A program made the translations under genes and the position numbers. This document shows, in pieces, positions 1 to 13,175 of a stretch of 64,000 bases of DNA. This stretch comes from Albula goreensis (lineage: Eukaryota; Chordata; Actinopteri; Albuliformes; Albulidae), in assembly GCA_022829145.1 (NCBI GenBank), contig CM040755.1, forward strand, positions 15,826,063-15,890,062, in the 5' to 3' direction. The notes beneath the pieces were generated by a model. It was not told the origin of the DNA. It was given only the letters and a program-made list of their open reading frames with translations, and did not search any database. How positions within the stretch are numbered: position 1 is the stretch's first letter; each line of letters opens with the position of its first letter.

Positions 1-3000
1 GAGCTGTTTCTCCATTTAAAATGCCTTTGCTATTTTGGTCCTCACAAGCAGCCACAGAAGCAGAAAAGAAGGCTCTCCCTTTAATAACAGGGACAACTGT
101 TCTGGTATTACTGCTCAACCTTCCCTACTGCTTGATTGGGGAAACACCAAATGCCTGTTAGGCTAATAAAGTAATTAATGAGTAATGGAGTAAGTAATGA
201 GTCCAATCCTCTCCTTTTTGATCTTTATTCTGTACATGCAAAAAAAAAATGCGTAATGTGATGCAGAACCAATACAGTTTCCATCTTGGTGCACACCAGT
301 GATTGCATCTAATAAATTTCCCATGAGGACTGAGCAGAAAAGGAGTATGAAGCCCTTTTTTAAGCTTGCTGCTATTCCAGTGGTTTGTAGCTAAATCTAT
401 TACATCTGATGTTTAAAAGGCTGTCAGGCAGTGACTGAGGATACAGTTTGGCTGTGGTTCTTTGAGCCATGCCTTAAAACTTTAATCTGTTCCTCTGCTA
501 AGTGATGTTTGAAATGATCTCACCTTTACAGCTCTCCACATGAATGACAGCTCCCTGTGTAGTGATTTTAGGTTGTCTGTACATTTTGACAGGGTCAGTT
601 AATTTAATCTTTTGTTGCACTACATCAGAATTGAGAGACGCATAAGTTACTAAATGTCTTTTGCAGTACAACGCAGTCGCACCAATCTTATTGGCAGAAA
701 GAAATGTTCTGCATCAGTCTAGACTGTGGACCTCAGATTTCCACCACCTGGGCAAGCAGTGCTTCACAGAGGTGGTGGATTAGATTGATTCAATCATTGG
801 TCAGCTCTTTTGTCTATACCCCAGTCCTGGATTTAAGCTCTGGCTTTTCCACAGGTGTAATACAACCCTTTCTGCCCCCATGTCCAGGCTCCCTCGGCTA
901 CACAGGCTGCTTTTTGTATTCCAGAACATTCTCCAGAACATTCCGGAAGTATTTCTGATGCCTGGTCCAGTTCACTGGCAGCTTTTCAGAATAAAGCCCC
1001 AATAAATGTTTCACCCCGAAAATAAGCAGCCCATTTTGACACATTTTTGGCTGGCCCTTTAAAGAATGTCCAAGCATTGACTGCAAAAGGAAAACCATGC
1101 TGTAAGTAAGATATTCATACCACACACTCCTAAAACCCAAGACTTCAGCTATAATACACTGAGCTCTATTCACGCAGCTGTCTCTGCATATTTTTATTGT
1201 AACCCAGATGTTGTACATGTTAATTTGTGCGCATACAGCTCATCAGCAATGTGACAATAGAAATTAAGACAACATTTTCATTATGATGTTTCAGTAATAG
1301 CCAATTTCGAGAGTCAACCCTCATGTGTGTAGGTTATTTCTTATTCCATTAAGTGTACATTAACTGTCATCCTTTCTGTATCAGTGCATGCACAGGAAGA
1401 GGAATGACATTCCAGGCCTTTTGCTGTGCAGTTTTGATGTACTGAAATGTTGGTCCTCCCACACATGTTCTGTGTTGTGTGTTTTATTAGCGCCTTGATG
1501 AATTTAATTTTTGTTCAATATTCATCCAAGCTACACTATAAACAGCTTGACCGAGAGAAGAGTTCATTTTAGGATACCCATCACCCGTTTTAACATGGAA
1601 TCTGTTGAAAATAAGGTAGTAGAAGTATGTGCCTTCTCCCAAAATGGTTAGGATCTGCCTGGATGTTCTCTGATTAAAATTATAATCAACTGTAGTCACA
1701 GTTGTCAACAGTTCAGTTCCTCTGTGTACATTGGTTCTGAGCATGAAAGAGATTGTTCAATGTCTCATCTTGATAGGAAGGTTTCTTTTTTGGTTATTTA
1801 TTTTTATTATCTTCAATAAACCTCACCAGCTTTATTTTCCCTGTTTACACACAAAATTATAATTTGAATTTGCCAACAAAGGCATGTGCATTTTTTTACT
1901 TGATTAGATTATTCTTATGCATGGCTTGGTAAGACTGGATATGCCAGTAAGAGTAGCTCAAGCAAACTGTGTTCAGATACATCTGAGAGTCAGAGAAATG
2001 GTGTCAGGGTGTGGAGATGATCTTCATCTTTTGTGGTGCAAATATCTTGATTACTTTTTAAAATAAAGATGACTGCTATAAATAAAAGAACCACTTCAAA
2101 GCCAGCCTTGATCTTTTGGAGGATACAGATAGAGGAAGGCTGTATGTATATGAAAGTATATGAAAGATTGTACTGGCTGTAATACCTGCTGTGCGATATG
2201 GACTTACCTGGCAACAACTGATCACACGGTGGTGAATTAAGATGTCAGATACAGCCGTGTGGAGTTGGGATGAATGATTCTCAGATGTGTCAGAGAACTG
2301 GTACCTGAGAGGATTTTTTTTTTTTTCCCAGGAGTTCCACTTGGCATTCCACAAGTCTGGGCATGCCATGAACCACCTCCCAAACACCTACACAGTGTCC
2401 TATCTTGTGGGCTATTGCACACCCGCATACTCAAAGCCGCAGAGCCTACCCTGGATTTTTAGTCTGTGAGCAGATCCGTTGTTCCCCTGATGTGAACGAT
2501 AAAACCCTGTTTTGAAGTCAGTGCCATTTCTTTGATTCTTTACATTGTCATAAGCATTCTCACAGGCTTTAAAGGCTTGGAGGTAACCCACCCTAACTGC
2601 TCTGCAGTTTCAGAGGAGACAAGAGACCCCCTTCCACCCAGCACCCTGGTAATCCCCCCCGTGATACTACTCAGGGGATGATCTTGTGCCTGCAGAGGTC
2701 AGAGGTTGTGATGTCAGAGGGGCTGACCCCTAGTCCTCCATTTGTTGCGGACTGGACGTCTGCGCTCCTCTGAGCTGTGTCCAAGTATGGGAGCAGCTCT
2801 CCGGGGATTTGATTCATATCCATGAGTCTCCAGTTTTAACAGGCTCCACTCTGTAACTTTAATAAGTTGTCTGAGCTGGCAAGTCAAATGAAAGGAATGG
2901 TTCCGTTAGTCCTGGGTATCCAGAGAACAGTATATAAATGGTCCTCAGGTCGTCAGCTCCCAGTAATCATCAGAGATTGCATTTGAGACAAGTCATGAAA

Positions 3001-4035
3001 GCTGTAGACCTACAGTCGAAGTAACTGCCATAAAGCCAATTGCTTAAGAAATGGCCCTGCTGTTTTTTAGAAGTGTTTAAAACCATAGTGTACCTGCAGT
3101 ATATACTTACTGTTTAAAACACAAGCAGACCGGAGGTCTTCAAAATTTGACAACAGAATTGCATATTCTTATGGCAAAAGGTGTTTGCTGCCACTCTAGG
3201 TTCCCCCCTGCGTCCACAATTCCTCCACTCATCTACCATTTTCTCATTTCGCACCAATTGGCAGACCTAAGCTAGTGCTGATACAGAAAGAAGGCCCAAA
3301 ATGAGACCCTGCTGCACTCAGAGGCCCCTGAGGGAGCAGAGCTGAGCACTACTGGAACAGCCAAATCTCTGGCTTCATTAGAGCTTATTCGCAAAGGTTT
3401 TTGATCCCACCGCCAACCAGTTGTGGGGAAAGCTCTCGCTGTGAGCTGGGTCTCAAGCAGGGTCGGATTCTGGGAGGATTAACCTGACTGGAATGTGATG
3501 ATGGACCAGTTTCCCTCCCAAAGGCTCCTTCAAATCAAACCTTTAAGGCACAGTGCTAATAAAAAATTTCTTTGTGAATGGCCAAATCTAATTTGCCATT
3601 TCCCCCCTCCTTTCTCTCTGTGGTGGTAGCATGTCATCTCAATTTCTCCCACTCGGCTGAATTTGTGTTCAGAAGCCCAACACTCTGAAGTTACTCTCAC
3701 AGAATGACGAAAGTGAACATCACAGGCCTGTGTCTGACTGTCCCTGTCAACTTATTGTTTTTTGGGGCAGGTAATTCAATCTGCATTTAAGTGTATTACA
3801 CCTTTATCTTGCCAGACCACATTGTCCAGATCTGTACAAGAGAACTATTCATTAAAATTATGGTTTTAGTGTTAGTAGCTCCATTAAAATACAATGTTGA
3901 GTCTGTCTCCAAACTTGGATGGTATTTTATCTTGCTTGTGTGTAAGTACATGTTCCAGCATTAGTATGTACTTGACATTTGGGGAATGCTTTAAGAAAAA
4001 TTCTTTCTTAAGTGCCCTCTCACTTTGTTTTTCAG
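1..4035 (+). other. furin intron upstream of the catalytic-His exon (5' part outside window)
   Basis: No exon was recognised here. I looked for the preceding furin exons (prodomain RTKR cleavage site, catalytic Asp region, the segment ending in NDNRHGT) in all frames and did not find them, so this stretch is read as the 3' part of a long furin intron. It holds only AT-rich intron-like sequence and short homopolymer runs such as the T run near 2316-2328. The intron ends with a pyrimidine tract and AG at 4034-4035. Confidence 0.7.
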
Positions 4036-4242
4036 GCATGGGACTCGATGTGCTGGGGAGGTGGCTGCTGTGGCCAACAATGGGATCTGTGGAGTGGGCG
4101 TGGCATATAATGCAAAGATTGGTGGTGAGTTGAAAATGGGACACTGCCTGTCCCACAGTACTCTTTGTCCTTAATTTTAGTAACAAACTCGAGCAACGTC
4201 ATTACAGTTATTGAGCAGGGGTTTTAATAATTGCCAATCACT

Positions 4243-4278
<36 letters not shown>

Positions 4279-7200
4279 GAAAGCCTGCTGAATTTTTCAC
4301 TCAAAGCACATTGGGGGTAGATTGAACAGGCCCACTTGACAATGATGGTTGATAACAATCCACTCCAGCCCCATGCTGCTTCTGGAACTTTCTTCAGCTG
4401 CTTTTCTGATTGCAGAAGACCAAAAGAGACAAAAAAAAAACTAACTCAAAATCAAATATTGCTGTGAAAAGGCCTGTGTAATAGAATGCATCTGTTCTAA
4501 GTTGATCGCTCGTATTCCCTCCCCATTTTGCTGAAGGGTTATTCTTCTTATTATTCTTTTTCCTGGCTCTGCACTGGAATGATGAGGATGTGAAAGCGAT
4601 AGTGACTGGTTTACTCAATTTTGGAACCAAGTACCTGATAATCACAGGGCTGCAGCACAGCCCTCTGAGCCAAAGATTCCGGCATAAGCGCGTGTAATCC
4701 TTTTAATTAGCAGACGCACATTTGTCCCGTTCAATACACATTTTATCGCATTACTCCTCTGTATATTTGCAGCTGTCAGAGGAGTCTGGGATTTCAGCTA
4801 AAGCCTTCTGATTGTTGGTGCCTCAAAAGGAGAAATCCAATCTTGTTCATCTCCCCTGGTGTGGGGGTCAGTCAGGATTTAAGAATAGCACCACACAACA
4901 GAAGTTTTGGTCCAAAAATTCCAGGTCTCCTTTGATTCGGGTGATGACATGGGAACACACAAATTTAGCAGAACAATGCACCTAGTTCATATTTCTACAT
5001 TGACACCAGCTTTAAGAAAGGTAATATTGGTTCTCAATGGTGAGGAAGGATATGCAACCTCGACACAGAAACCTAGATTTAAACAATGTGTATGGCTGTA
5101 ATATGAGTATTTTCCTTGCCATAATGCTGGGTGTAACCAGGCCATCCCTTTTAATCTTATTTTTTTTTTTTGCATTCTCTGCAGCCTTAGTTTCTGAGAA
5201 CATGGCTAGTAATGAGTTATTTGTTTGCTCACTCTCTGTCTCTCATAAATTTGCATTGGTCGGTCTGTGTATTCAGAGCTGTGTTATGTTCATTCAAGGT
5301 CTTTCCATATGAGAGACAATGTATCAAAAAATAGGAAAATTTGTGTTCATTCTTTATGTAAAAAAATAAACTTGCTCATCTGTTCATATATTTCTCTGCT
5401 TACATTGGTAGCAACAAGGTGGTATATGGAATGTCCTCTGACTTCTGTCTTAGAATTAGACATTCATCTATCAACACTTAGTGCTCATATATTGTATCAT
5501 GGTTCTGTTCAATTCCATCTTCTGGCTCTTTTCTAACTAGAGTGCAAGAATTCTCAAATGGAAACAGGCGTGACCTCATTTCCATGTAATGGAGCCTGTG
5601 TTGATTAGATGGTTAATGAGAGAAGGCGTGTGCTAAGCAACCATGTTCATCACAGCGCCAACTTGCATCCCCGTAGAGATCTCCACAAGCTTCCTGACAG
5701 GCGGTGAGAGGCTTTTCAGACAGGTCTAGGAGGAGGAGGAGGAGGAGCAATATGAGGAGGAGCAGGAGGACAGGGCACACAGGAGGCGCTGGGATCTGCA
5801 GCTTTGGCTCAGCGTCTCTGTCCTACCGTCTGTGAGGGAGGCCGTTCTGGGAATTCAGGATGCCAGCATTCTGGTTCAGCAAGCACCGTATCTGGCTCCA
5901 CTGCCAGTGCCATGGCCAAACACATAGCATAGCATAGGCCATTCAAGTCAAGCATGAGTCGTCCAGCACGGTCAAAATGAAAAGAATTTCCTCAGGTCCT
6001 CTTCTTCGCCATGATCCTTCATTTCTGGCATGTGTCAAACACTGTCTTCATCTTCCAGAGCAAGTAATCCTGTCTAGCCTAGTCTGTTCCAGAGAGTAGC
6101 AAGGGCCAATAAGAACAGATGCATGTTTAGTGGAAAAAGTGCTGAAATGGACAAGAACTGTTTTTTTTTTTTTCAGGCCAGTTAAAATGTCTTAGGAGGC
6201 AGTGAAGGTCAAATTTTGCTCTGTTGCCCTGAAACTGTGCTCTGGGTGTTTGGGCTGTTTTTGAAATACTTGGAAGTACTGTACTTAGTTTGTTTACTTT
6301 TACCCATAGGAGGGCAGCATTGAGTAACCTGACCCTCCACTCTTCAAAGGAACAAACAAGTTTATTTTGAAGATGTCTGCTTTCGATTTCTCGGTTCTTG
6401 AAGATGAGATGTGGGATTAACAAAGCGTGCTTGATCCCAAAACTGCATCGATGCAATAAAACTTTCATGAAATTGATCGTGAATTGATATATAAAAACAT
6501 AAAAACACAATTGGCATTCTTTGTCCTGGGAGCCTGATTTTTAGCCTAGAACAGTCCTTGGGCATAAAGATATTTTTCGACAGACAGAAATAGGAAGGGC
6601 TGAGTTTCATTGTATTCTGCTCTCAATGGTTGGAAAAATTGCATTACCAAGAAGCACTACCATTTAAGAGAGATTTGTGGTTAAGAAAAAGCATGTGATC
6701 AGTTTTTGTCTAGTTTGTCTGTGGGTTTCTTGTTTTAGGGAAGGGAGGTGGTGTAACAGTGGCCACTGTTGTCCTCTTTATGACCAATAAAACGACACGA
6801 TAGGAAGACTGCTCAACAGGGATTGAAGGATGCTGAGGGAATTAGCCATGCTGGTATACTTTTTCTACATCTCTCTCTCTCTTACTCTCTCTCTCTCTCT
6901 CTCTCTCTCAATGACTTCAGGTGTGCGCATGCTTGATGGAGAGGTGACTGATGTGGTAGAGGCACAGTCACTTAGCCTTAACCCACAGCACATTGACATC
7001 TACAGTGCCAGCTGGGGACCTGAGGATGATGGGAAGACTGTGGATGGCCCAGCTAAGTTGGCTAAGGAAGCATTTCTGCGTGGAGTCACTGAGGTCAGAC
7101 TCATTGCTGTCTTCAGACAAGATCCATTACTTTACTGAACTTTGAAAAAATTGTATTGTTGGGCTCTTCACAATCAATCATTGTATATCATCTCTGACCA

Positions 7201-10200
7201 AAAGCCAAAATTGACTGTAAACAGTCATATAAGCAACACAAAAGGAAAGTTAAATTTAAAAGTATGTTGTTCGTACCTTTGATCTGTACTCTGAAGATTA
7301 TAAACAGAGCAAAGTAGAATTTGGTCTATTGCAAGCGTCAAGCTGTGTAAGCTCTGTGTGCCACGCAGAGGGAAAATCTTAAAAGCTGGATCAACTCTGC
7401 TGGGGGAAATGATTTGGAAAAAGGGATATTTATAGAGGTTTTTAGATTCGTAACAACTGAAAGGGGTATTTCATAAGATCTTTTCTGTTTTGTTTTTCTG
7501 ATTCTCAACCACCCCCACTTCTTATTAGTCTGAATTGCTCTGCAGTGCCTGAAATCCTGTTCCTTTCAATAACATACAAAACAAGGAGAACAAATCATCT
7601 TGAACTTTTTTTTTGTGTCTAAGAATCTTTTTTTTATGGTGAGATATCAAGTGTGTTGTGATTCTGCCATTGCACATGGATCTCAAAAAAACCCACTTTA
7701 TGGGTATGCTCCTTGTAGCAAGCTGTTTCAGTGAAATTTGGGCAATAAAAATGTCTCAAAGAATTACAAGTGATCTTCGTCGCCATGCACACAGACACAA
7801 CTCAATAAAACTTGAAGTTAAATAAAAGCAATTGATTTTTAAAAAGTAATTTTATTATTGTGGTTGTCTACCCTCATTTTTAAAGGAGGAAGACATCACC
7901 TCTACTCACCGACTCATGTGGCTACTGCTCAAACAGAAACTGGCATAAGGCCATCTGGGGAACAATGGAAGAATGCACTTTGTAGATATGGTTTGCTGTT
8001 TGGCCAAGCTAATGAAAATTTTGTATTAATTACTCTTCAAAGTGTGACATCACAAGTACAGATCTCCACATGAATGTCAAAATGGTCTCGGGAAGCCTCT
8101 GTTTGATTGCCGAACAAGCAAGTTAAGTTTTTAAGGTATTGCATTCCGCTAATGAAGAAGAAAATGAAGGGCACTGGAAACTAAATCCTCAACTGCTCCT
8201 GATAGTCTGCACATGAACCTCTGGATTATTGCATGTGTTTAAATGGTTTTTTCCCCAATTTTAAAGTATGGTAGGAATGTAGTGTCAGTTCAAAGCTGAG
8301 AGGCTTCAGTTGCAGTCGACTTGACCCTAGAGCAAGAGTGCCAGAGGACAGAACACTTGGCACACAGCCTGTTTCGGATCATGGGTCCGTGACTGTGCAA
8401 ATAGATCTTTTGAGTCTTGAGTAAACTGGTAGGCAGGTGTGTAAATGAATAGACAATTCCCATGCCGAAACACTAGTCTGCCTTTTTTATATCCTCTGGA
8501 ACAGGGATGGTGTCGTGTGCACTTGAGTGCCCTGAGCTTCCTTTTTTGTTGTTTGTTTTGTATTTTTAGCATGATTGGAAATTGAAAAAGGTGTATAGAA
8601 AACATTGGGACACAGGATAATCAAGGTTTAGTGTGCAAACATAATAATGAAATCCAATTATTTGTGCCTGTGCTTTTTTCAGAAGCAGCATAGTGGAATC
8701 AAAGCCATGGGTGCATTACTGTCAATTTTATGCACGTATCATATATAAGGCATGCCCATATTTTTTGCTTGGGTATTGTTCAGTCTTGCTCTCTGCTAAA
8801 AAGAGAATTTTAATATAGCCTGGACTGCATTCAGTAGATAGGGTGAATAAATAGAGTGCTTCAGAGCTCTTAAGAACCTTTTCTTTTATTCAATAGAAAA
8901 TGTTCTGAAGCCCTACGTGACAATCTCTGTACTAAATGTACCCTGTGTCTCTTTTATGTTCATGTGAAAAAGGAAACCACCTTTAGCATGGCGTTATGGA
9001 GCAGTCTCCATTTTGGAAATATTTAAATGTTTTTCAGTCTTGCATCTGAGTCAAAATAGGATCTATTAAAATTTTGATAAAGTTTTTTAGTGTCAAATCT
9101 GTGTAGCTGCAACAAAATCTGCATTAAAATAACTTTAAAGATTACTGCAAATGAAGGTACTACAAATTAATTCAAATATAGCAGTACAAAGACAATTATG
9201 ATAGTACAATTTGATAACAACAACTGATAGCATAAACAGTGATGAGGATAATAATACAAGTCAGGAAATGTAAAATCTGTATTAAGAGATTTAATTCCAT
9301 TAAAACAGATTTAAAAATTAACATGATAATGTGGTACTATAATTTATTACATTCAAATACAGTTGATTTAAATTAAGAAAGTGTCGTAGTGTAAATAAAT
9401 ACAAGCACAGTATACAATAACATTGATTTTATAGTACAGTGGTAATAGTATAATAATATAAAATAACGAGTCCCGAAAAATGGAGATCTGTTTGTTGACA
9501 TTTAATGTTTTTTTCTGCTTTTATTACTATTCAATGACAAAATGATTATCTAGAAGGATAAAACCTACATCAGGATCAGTCCAAGCACTTCACCCAGTTC
9601 AGTACTGTTTGTAGTGGCAGTGGTGTACAAGTGTAAACTGATTTGGCACACAGGATCCACTATGAAATAGGTGCAACTAGGGAGCTAAAAAACTTCAAGG
9701 GTGAATCCTAAATGGATGGTTAATATCCAGCTGGCACAGAGCTGTGTTTTTGTTACTCATATCTGGGTGTGTGTGTGTCTGCTTATCTGTAGCATAGGCC
9801 TATCAGCAGAACTAAAAAAAAAAAAAAAAATGACAGGCAAAGAGGTGTACTGTAAAATGAGGGTGAAAGCAACATGTTTCTCCGTCTGCAGGGTCGGGGA
9901 GGGCTGGGCTCCATCTTCGTTTGGGCATCAGGGAATGGCGGCCGGGAGAAGGACAGCTGCAATTGTGATGGCTACACCAACAGCATCTACACCCTGTCCA
10001 TCAGCAGCAGCACGCAGTTCGGCAATGTGCCCTGGTACAGCGAGGCCTGCTCCTCCACCCTCGCCACCACCTACAGCTCTGGTAGCCTCAATGAGAAGCA
10101 GATAGTGAGTCTTTCGCCGAGGGAGGGTGCTGTAGCTTATGAGTCACACTAGTGGTTTGGAAAATAGAGGAGTCATATTGCCCCAAAACACCGTAGGATA

Positions 10201-13175
10201 TTCATAGCAAGGGTAAATAATCCAGCTCACATAAAGGAATTGAGGCTCACCGTCTCCTGGAGACTGTAGGTCTGGCTTCCTGCAGCCCCAGGAATTTACT
10301 CAGTGGAGCAGATGGAAACGTTTTGCATGGAAATCAGTGTTTACAGGTCTTTGCGGGGATGTGCTGATCGCGGCGTGAGATTACCGAGTCCCAGCGGCAA
10401 GGCCATAAAAGCACACAAGTGTGGCTTGCTCTGAGTTGTCACAGTATCCACCAGCCAATGGCCAGACAGAAAGATGCCTCTGAAAGAATTGAGAGAAGCA
10501 CGCAAAGGCACTGGCTGCAGGCATGTGAGGCAGTTCAGGTCACCACACCACCAGAAAGGCACAGAATATTAAAAGGACCCCTGAAGTCCTCATCTCCCAG
10601 CCAGACAACATGCTGCTCCCCACCACTCAGTTTCAGAGAAGATGCCTCCCAAAGAAAGCATCTCTGGTTTTTCTGTTATCTTTCAAACTGTGACTAATTG
10701 GATCTTGAAATTTAAATTAAAGTTTGCTGGAAAAAGTCAACATGAATTTGAAGCAGAACCCAGGCAAAGTGTTTTGTTGGACCCGCAGAGCACACGACAA
10801 ATTAATGGCCCTTGAACGGCTGATTTATCAGTGTTTGGTAAGCCCACCATAACTGTGTAATGTTTTTAAAGGGCACCCCTCAGGTGCCTTTTAATTATGG
10901 TGGAGCAGAGATGCAATGAAGTTGCAATGAACTAGAAGAAATTCATTTTCAAAATGTATAAACGGCATGCTTCAAATATAGCAAGGGGCTGTAGGTAATT
11001 AGGCAGATGCTGACTAACCACACATGACTCCTCTTTTTGATTCATTCATACACTGCTTTGTTTATGACAAGTGAACAATGACAAAAAATTATGTAAAGAG
11101 CTCCTTGGGTTTTAATCTGTGTTTAACAAATTCAGGTTACACACGACTGCTGAATACAGTGGAGATATATTGAAAACTTTTGTTTGATGTCATCCTTTTT
11201 CTGTCTCCCCTGTTCACTTGAATATCATCAGAAAGAGCTCCCTCAAACGTTCCAATATGGCATTCGGCTTTATACATATGCAGTCAACAGGAATCGTGGT
11301 ATTTACCTTCTCGTTTTGAAAGCGCCTTCTTTTGTGCGTGTGGCAGACAAAGCTGCCTGTATCCTCTTTCAGTGGTGGTGGTGACAGACAATCCGTGCCT
11401 CTCCCCTGCTCTCTGAAACCCCATTTAAATGTGGAACAGTGCACTGCTGAAATCCCATCTCCTCTCACTGACATCAGCCCCCTGAGCTGCCACTCACGCG
11501 CCCAGCAATTCTCAACGCTTAGCCTCACACCGTCAGGGCTGTCTTGGTGAACGTGCGTCTCTTGACATTTCATTGGCGTGTTTGTCTTCCTTGACTGAAC
11601 CCCCCCTTCCTCTCCACCCCCAGAGTGTCTGGAGCTCAAGGGGCTAATTACACTGTCCCTCCTGTAGCTTTAGGCTGACCGGGTAGAGTTTTGTGGCCAG
11701 AGAGTCTAACATGGTTTTTTTTCTTTCCACCCTCCAGGTCACCACTGACCTCCGACAAAAATGCACGGATTCGCACACAGGGACCTCTGCCTCCGCACCG
11801 CTGGCTGCTGGCATCATCGCACTCGCCCTTGAAGCCAAGTGAGCCCACAACCCCTAACCTTCCCCCCAGGCCTGTGGACACACACACAGGCTCAGTGCTC
11901 CAGACTCTGCCCCCTCTGAACATTTGCCATTCTGTTTGTCCTTCTGCTTCCTCCCTCCAGGCAGTGTCACTCTAACACAGTCAGGGTTTGTTGCATAAAC
12001 ATATCAGAATATTCAAAACTATTTACTTCATAGTAGGATACATGAAGGGTTGTTAATGTTAATAATATCCATGCTTCTGCTCAGAAGTCCACAGTGCATT
12101 AACCATTAGAAATTCACATTATTTCCTTTCTGTTAACCCCTTTTCACACCAGTAGGTGAGTTGTTCATGCAGAGCTGAGAAGCATATGGTTATAAAATGC
12201 TTCCTTTGCTTCCCACCCATTATGTAAACCAGGCAGAACACAGGCTTTATGACTTTCCATTCAGTTGAAGGTGACCTTTTCTAAAGGACAAAAGTGATTA
12301 TGAAATAGGTTAATGTTGCATGTAGCATGTATATTGGCTTAGGTTAACTGTGGTACATTATGATTAGTCTTTTAATAAATCATTTTACTATGGTGTTTTA
12401 CTTGGCTATGCATGACTGATAATGGAAGTGTTTTACTGGGTTGGGTTTACTGGGTAAGATTGGGATGATAGTTGTTTTACTGAGATGTGTGTGACTGGAA
12501 TGACAGTAGCCCTACTGAGCTGTACATGACTGAATTGACAGCCGTCTGACTGAACCGTGTGCTGACTGGTGTTATGGTAACCTTGCTGAGGTGTGTGTGA
12601 CTGAAATGACTGTGGTGTTTTGCTCTTAAATTGAGCTGTGTGTGACAGTGCACCCTTTGGTGTCTCTACAGCAAAAACCTAACATGGAGAGATATGCAAC
12701 ACCTGGTAGTGAGGACCTCACATCCCGCTCACCTGAGCACTGCTGACTGGAGGACCAATGGTGTAGGCCGCAGAGGTATTGGGACAGCCAACTCTGTATA
12801 GAGCTCAGCATGCTATGCCCCACCTCCGCTCCTACTGGCATGGCCTCAAACAGCATTGTTAATTACTGCCTGGGAGACAGATTTTTATATTGAATTAGTG
12901 CAGGTTGTTTAAATCTTAAGTACATTAAAAACAGAAAAGAACAACTTTGTCGCTCTGAAAGATGCAATCTATTGATTTCATTTGCATGAGGCACAGCATA
13001 GACGCGTCAGTGTGCCCTTCATCAGCTTTAGAATGGCTCTCTTATTCCCCCTGACAGTGAGCCATTCCTATGGGTACGGGCTATTGGATGCCAGCGCCAT
13101 GGTGGCCCTTGCCAGAAACTGGACAAATGTGGGACCCCAGCAAAAATGTGTGCTGTCCATGGTATCAGAGCCCAG
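4036..13175 (+). CDS. furin: furin exons for the S8 catalytic domain (His, oxyanion Asn, Ser)
   Basis: Six exons code most of the peptidase domain. The first (4036-4124) begins one base before the codon of the catalytic His in HGTRCAG. The second (6921-7093) has the [14 protein letters not shown] segment. The third (9892-10104) has [17 protein letters not shown] with the oxyanion-hole Asn and the Cys-containing [11 protein letters not shown]. The fourth (11738-11838) has the nucleophile in [14 protein letters not shown]. The fifth (12672-12775) and sixth (13058-13175) give [10 protein letters not shown] and [18 protein letters not shown], the end of the domain. Sequence is very close to mammalian furin, and no catalytic residue in the visible part is altered. 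Confidence 0.95.

Larger units (their letters stand above)
4125..6920 (+). other. furin intron, no gene recognised; purine-rich block at 5728-5775
   Basis: Intron between the catalytic-His exon and the next exon. It contains the poly-T run, an AGG/GGA-rich imperfect repeat at about 5728-5775, and ends in a CT microsatellite that serves as the pyrimidine tract. The open frames here lack family similarity and codon structure. Confidence 0.7.

Noticed and set aside
1..4035. Possible upstream furin exons
   Set aside because: No segment resembling the prodomain, RTKR site, catalytic Asp motif or NDNR segment could be found in any frame.
5728..5775. AGG-rich stretch as a possible protein-coding acidic run
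   Set aside because: Imperfect purine repeat inside an intron with no flanking coding similarity.
9701..10105. 134-aa open frame overlapping a furin exon
   Set aside because: Alternative frame of exon 9892-10104; the conserved furin frame is the other one.
11214..11639. 141-aa open frame on the minus strand in a furin intron
   Set aside because: No family similarity, low-complexity composition, lies wholly inside an intron of a well-supported gene.
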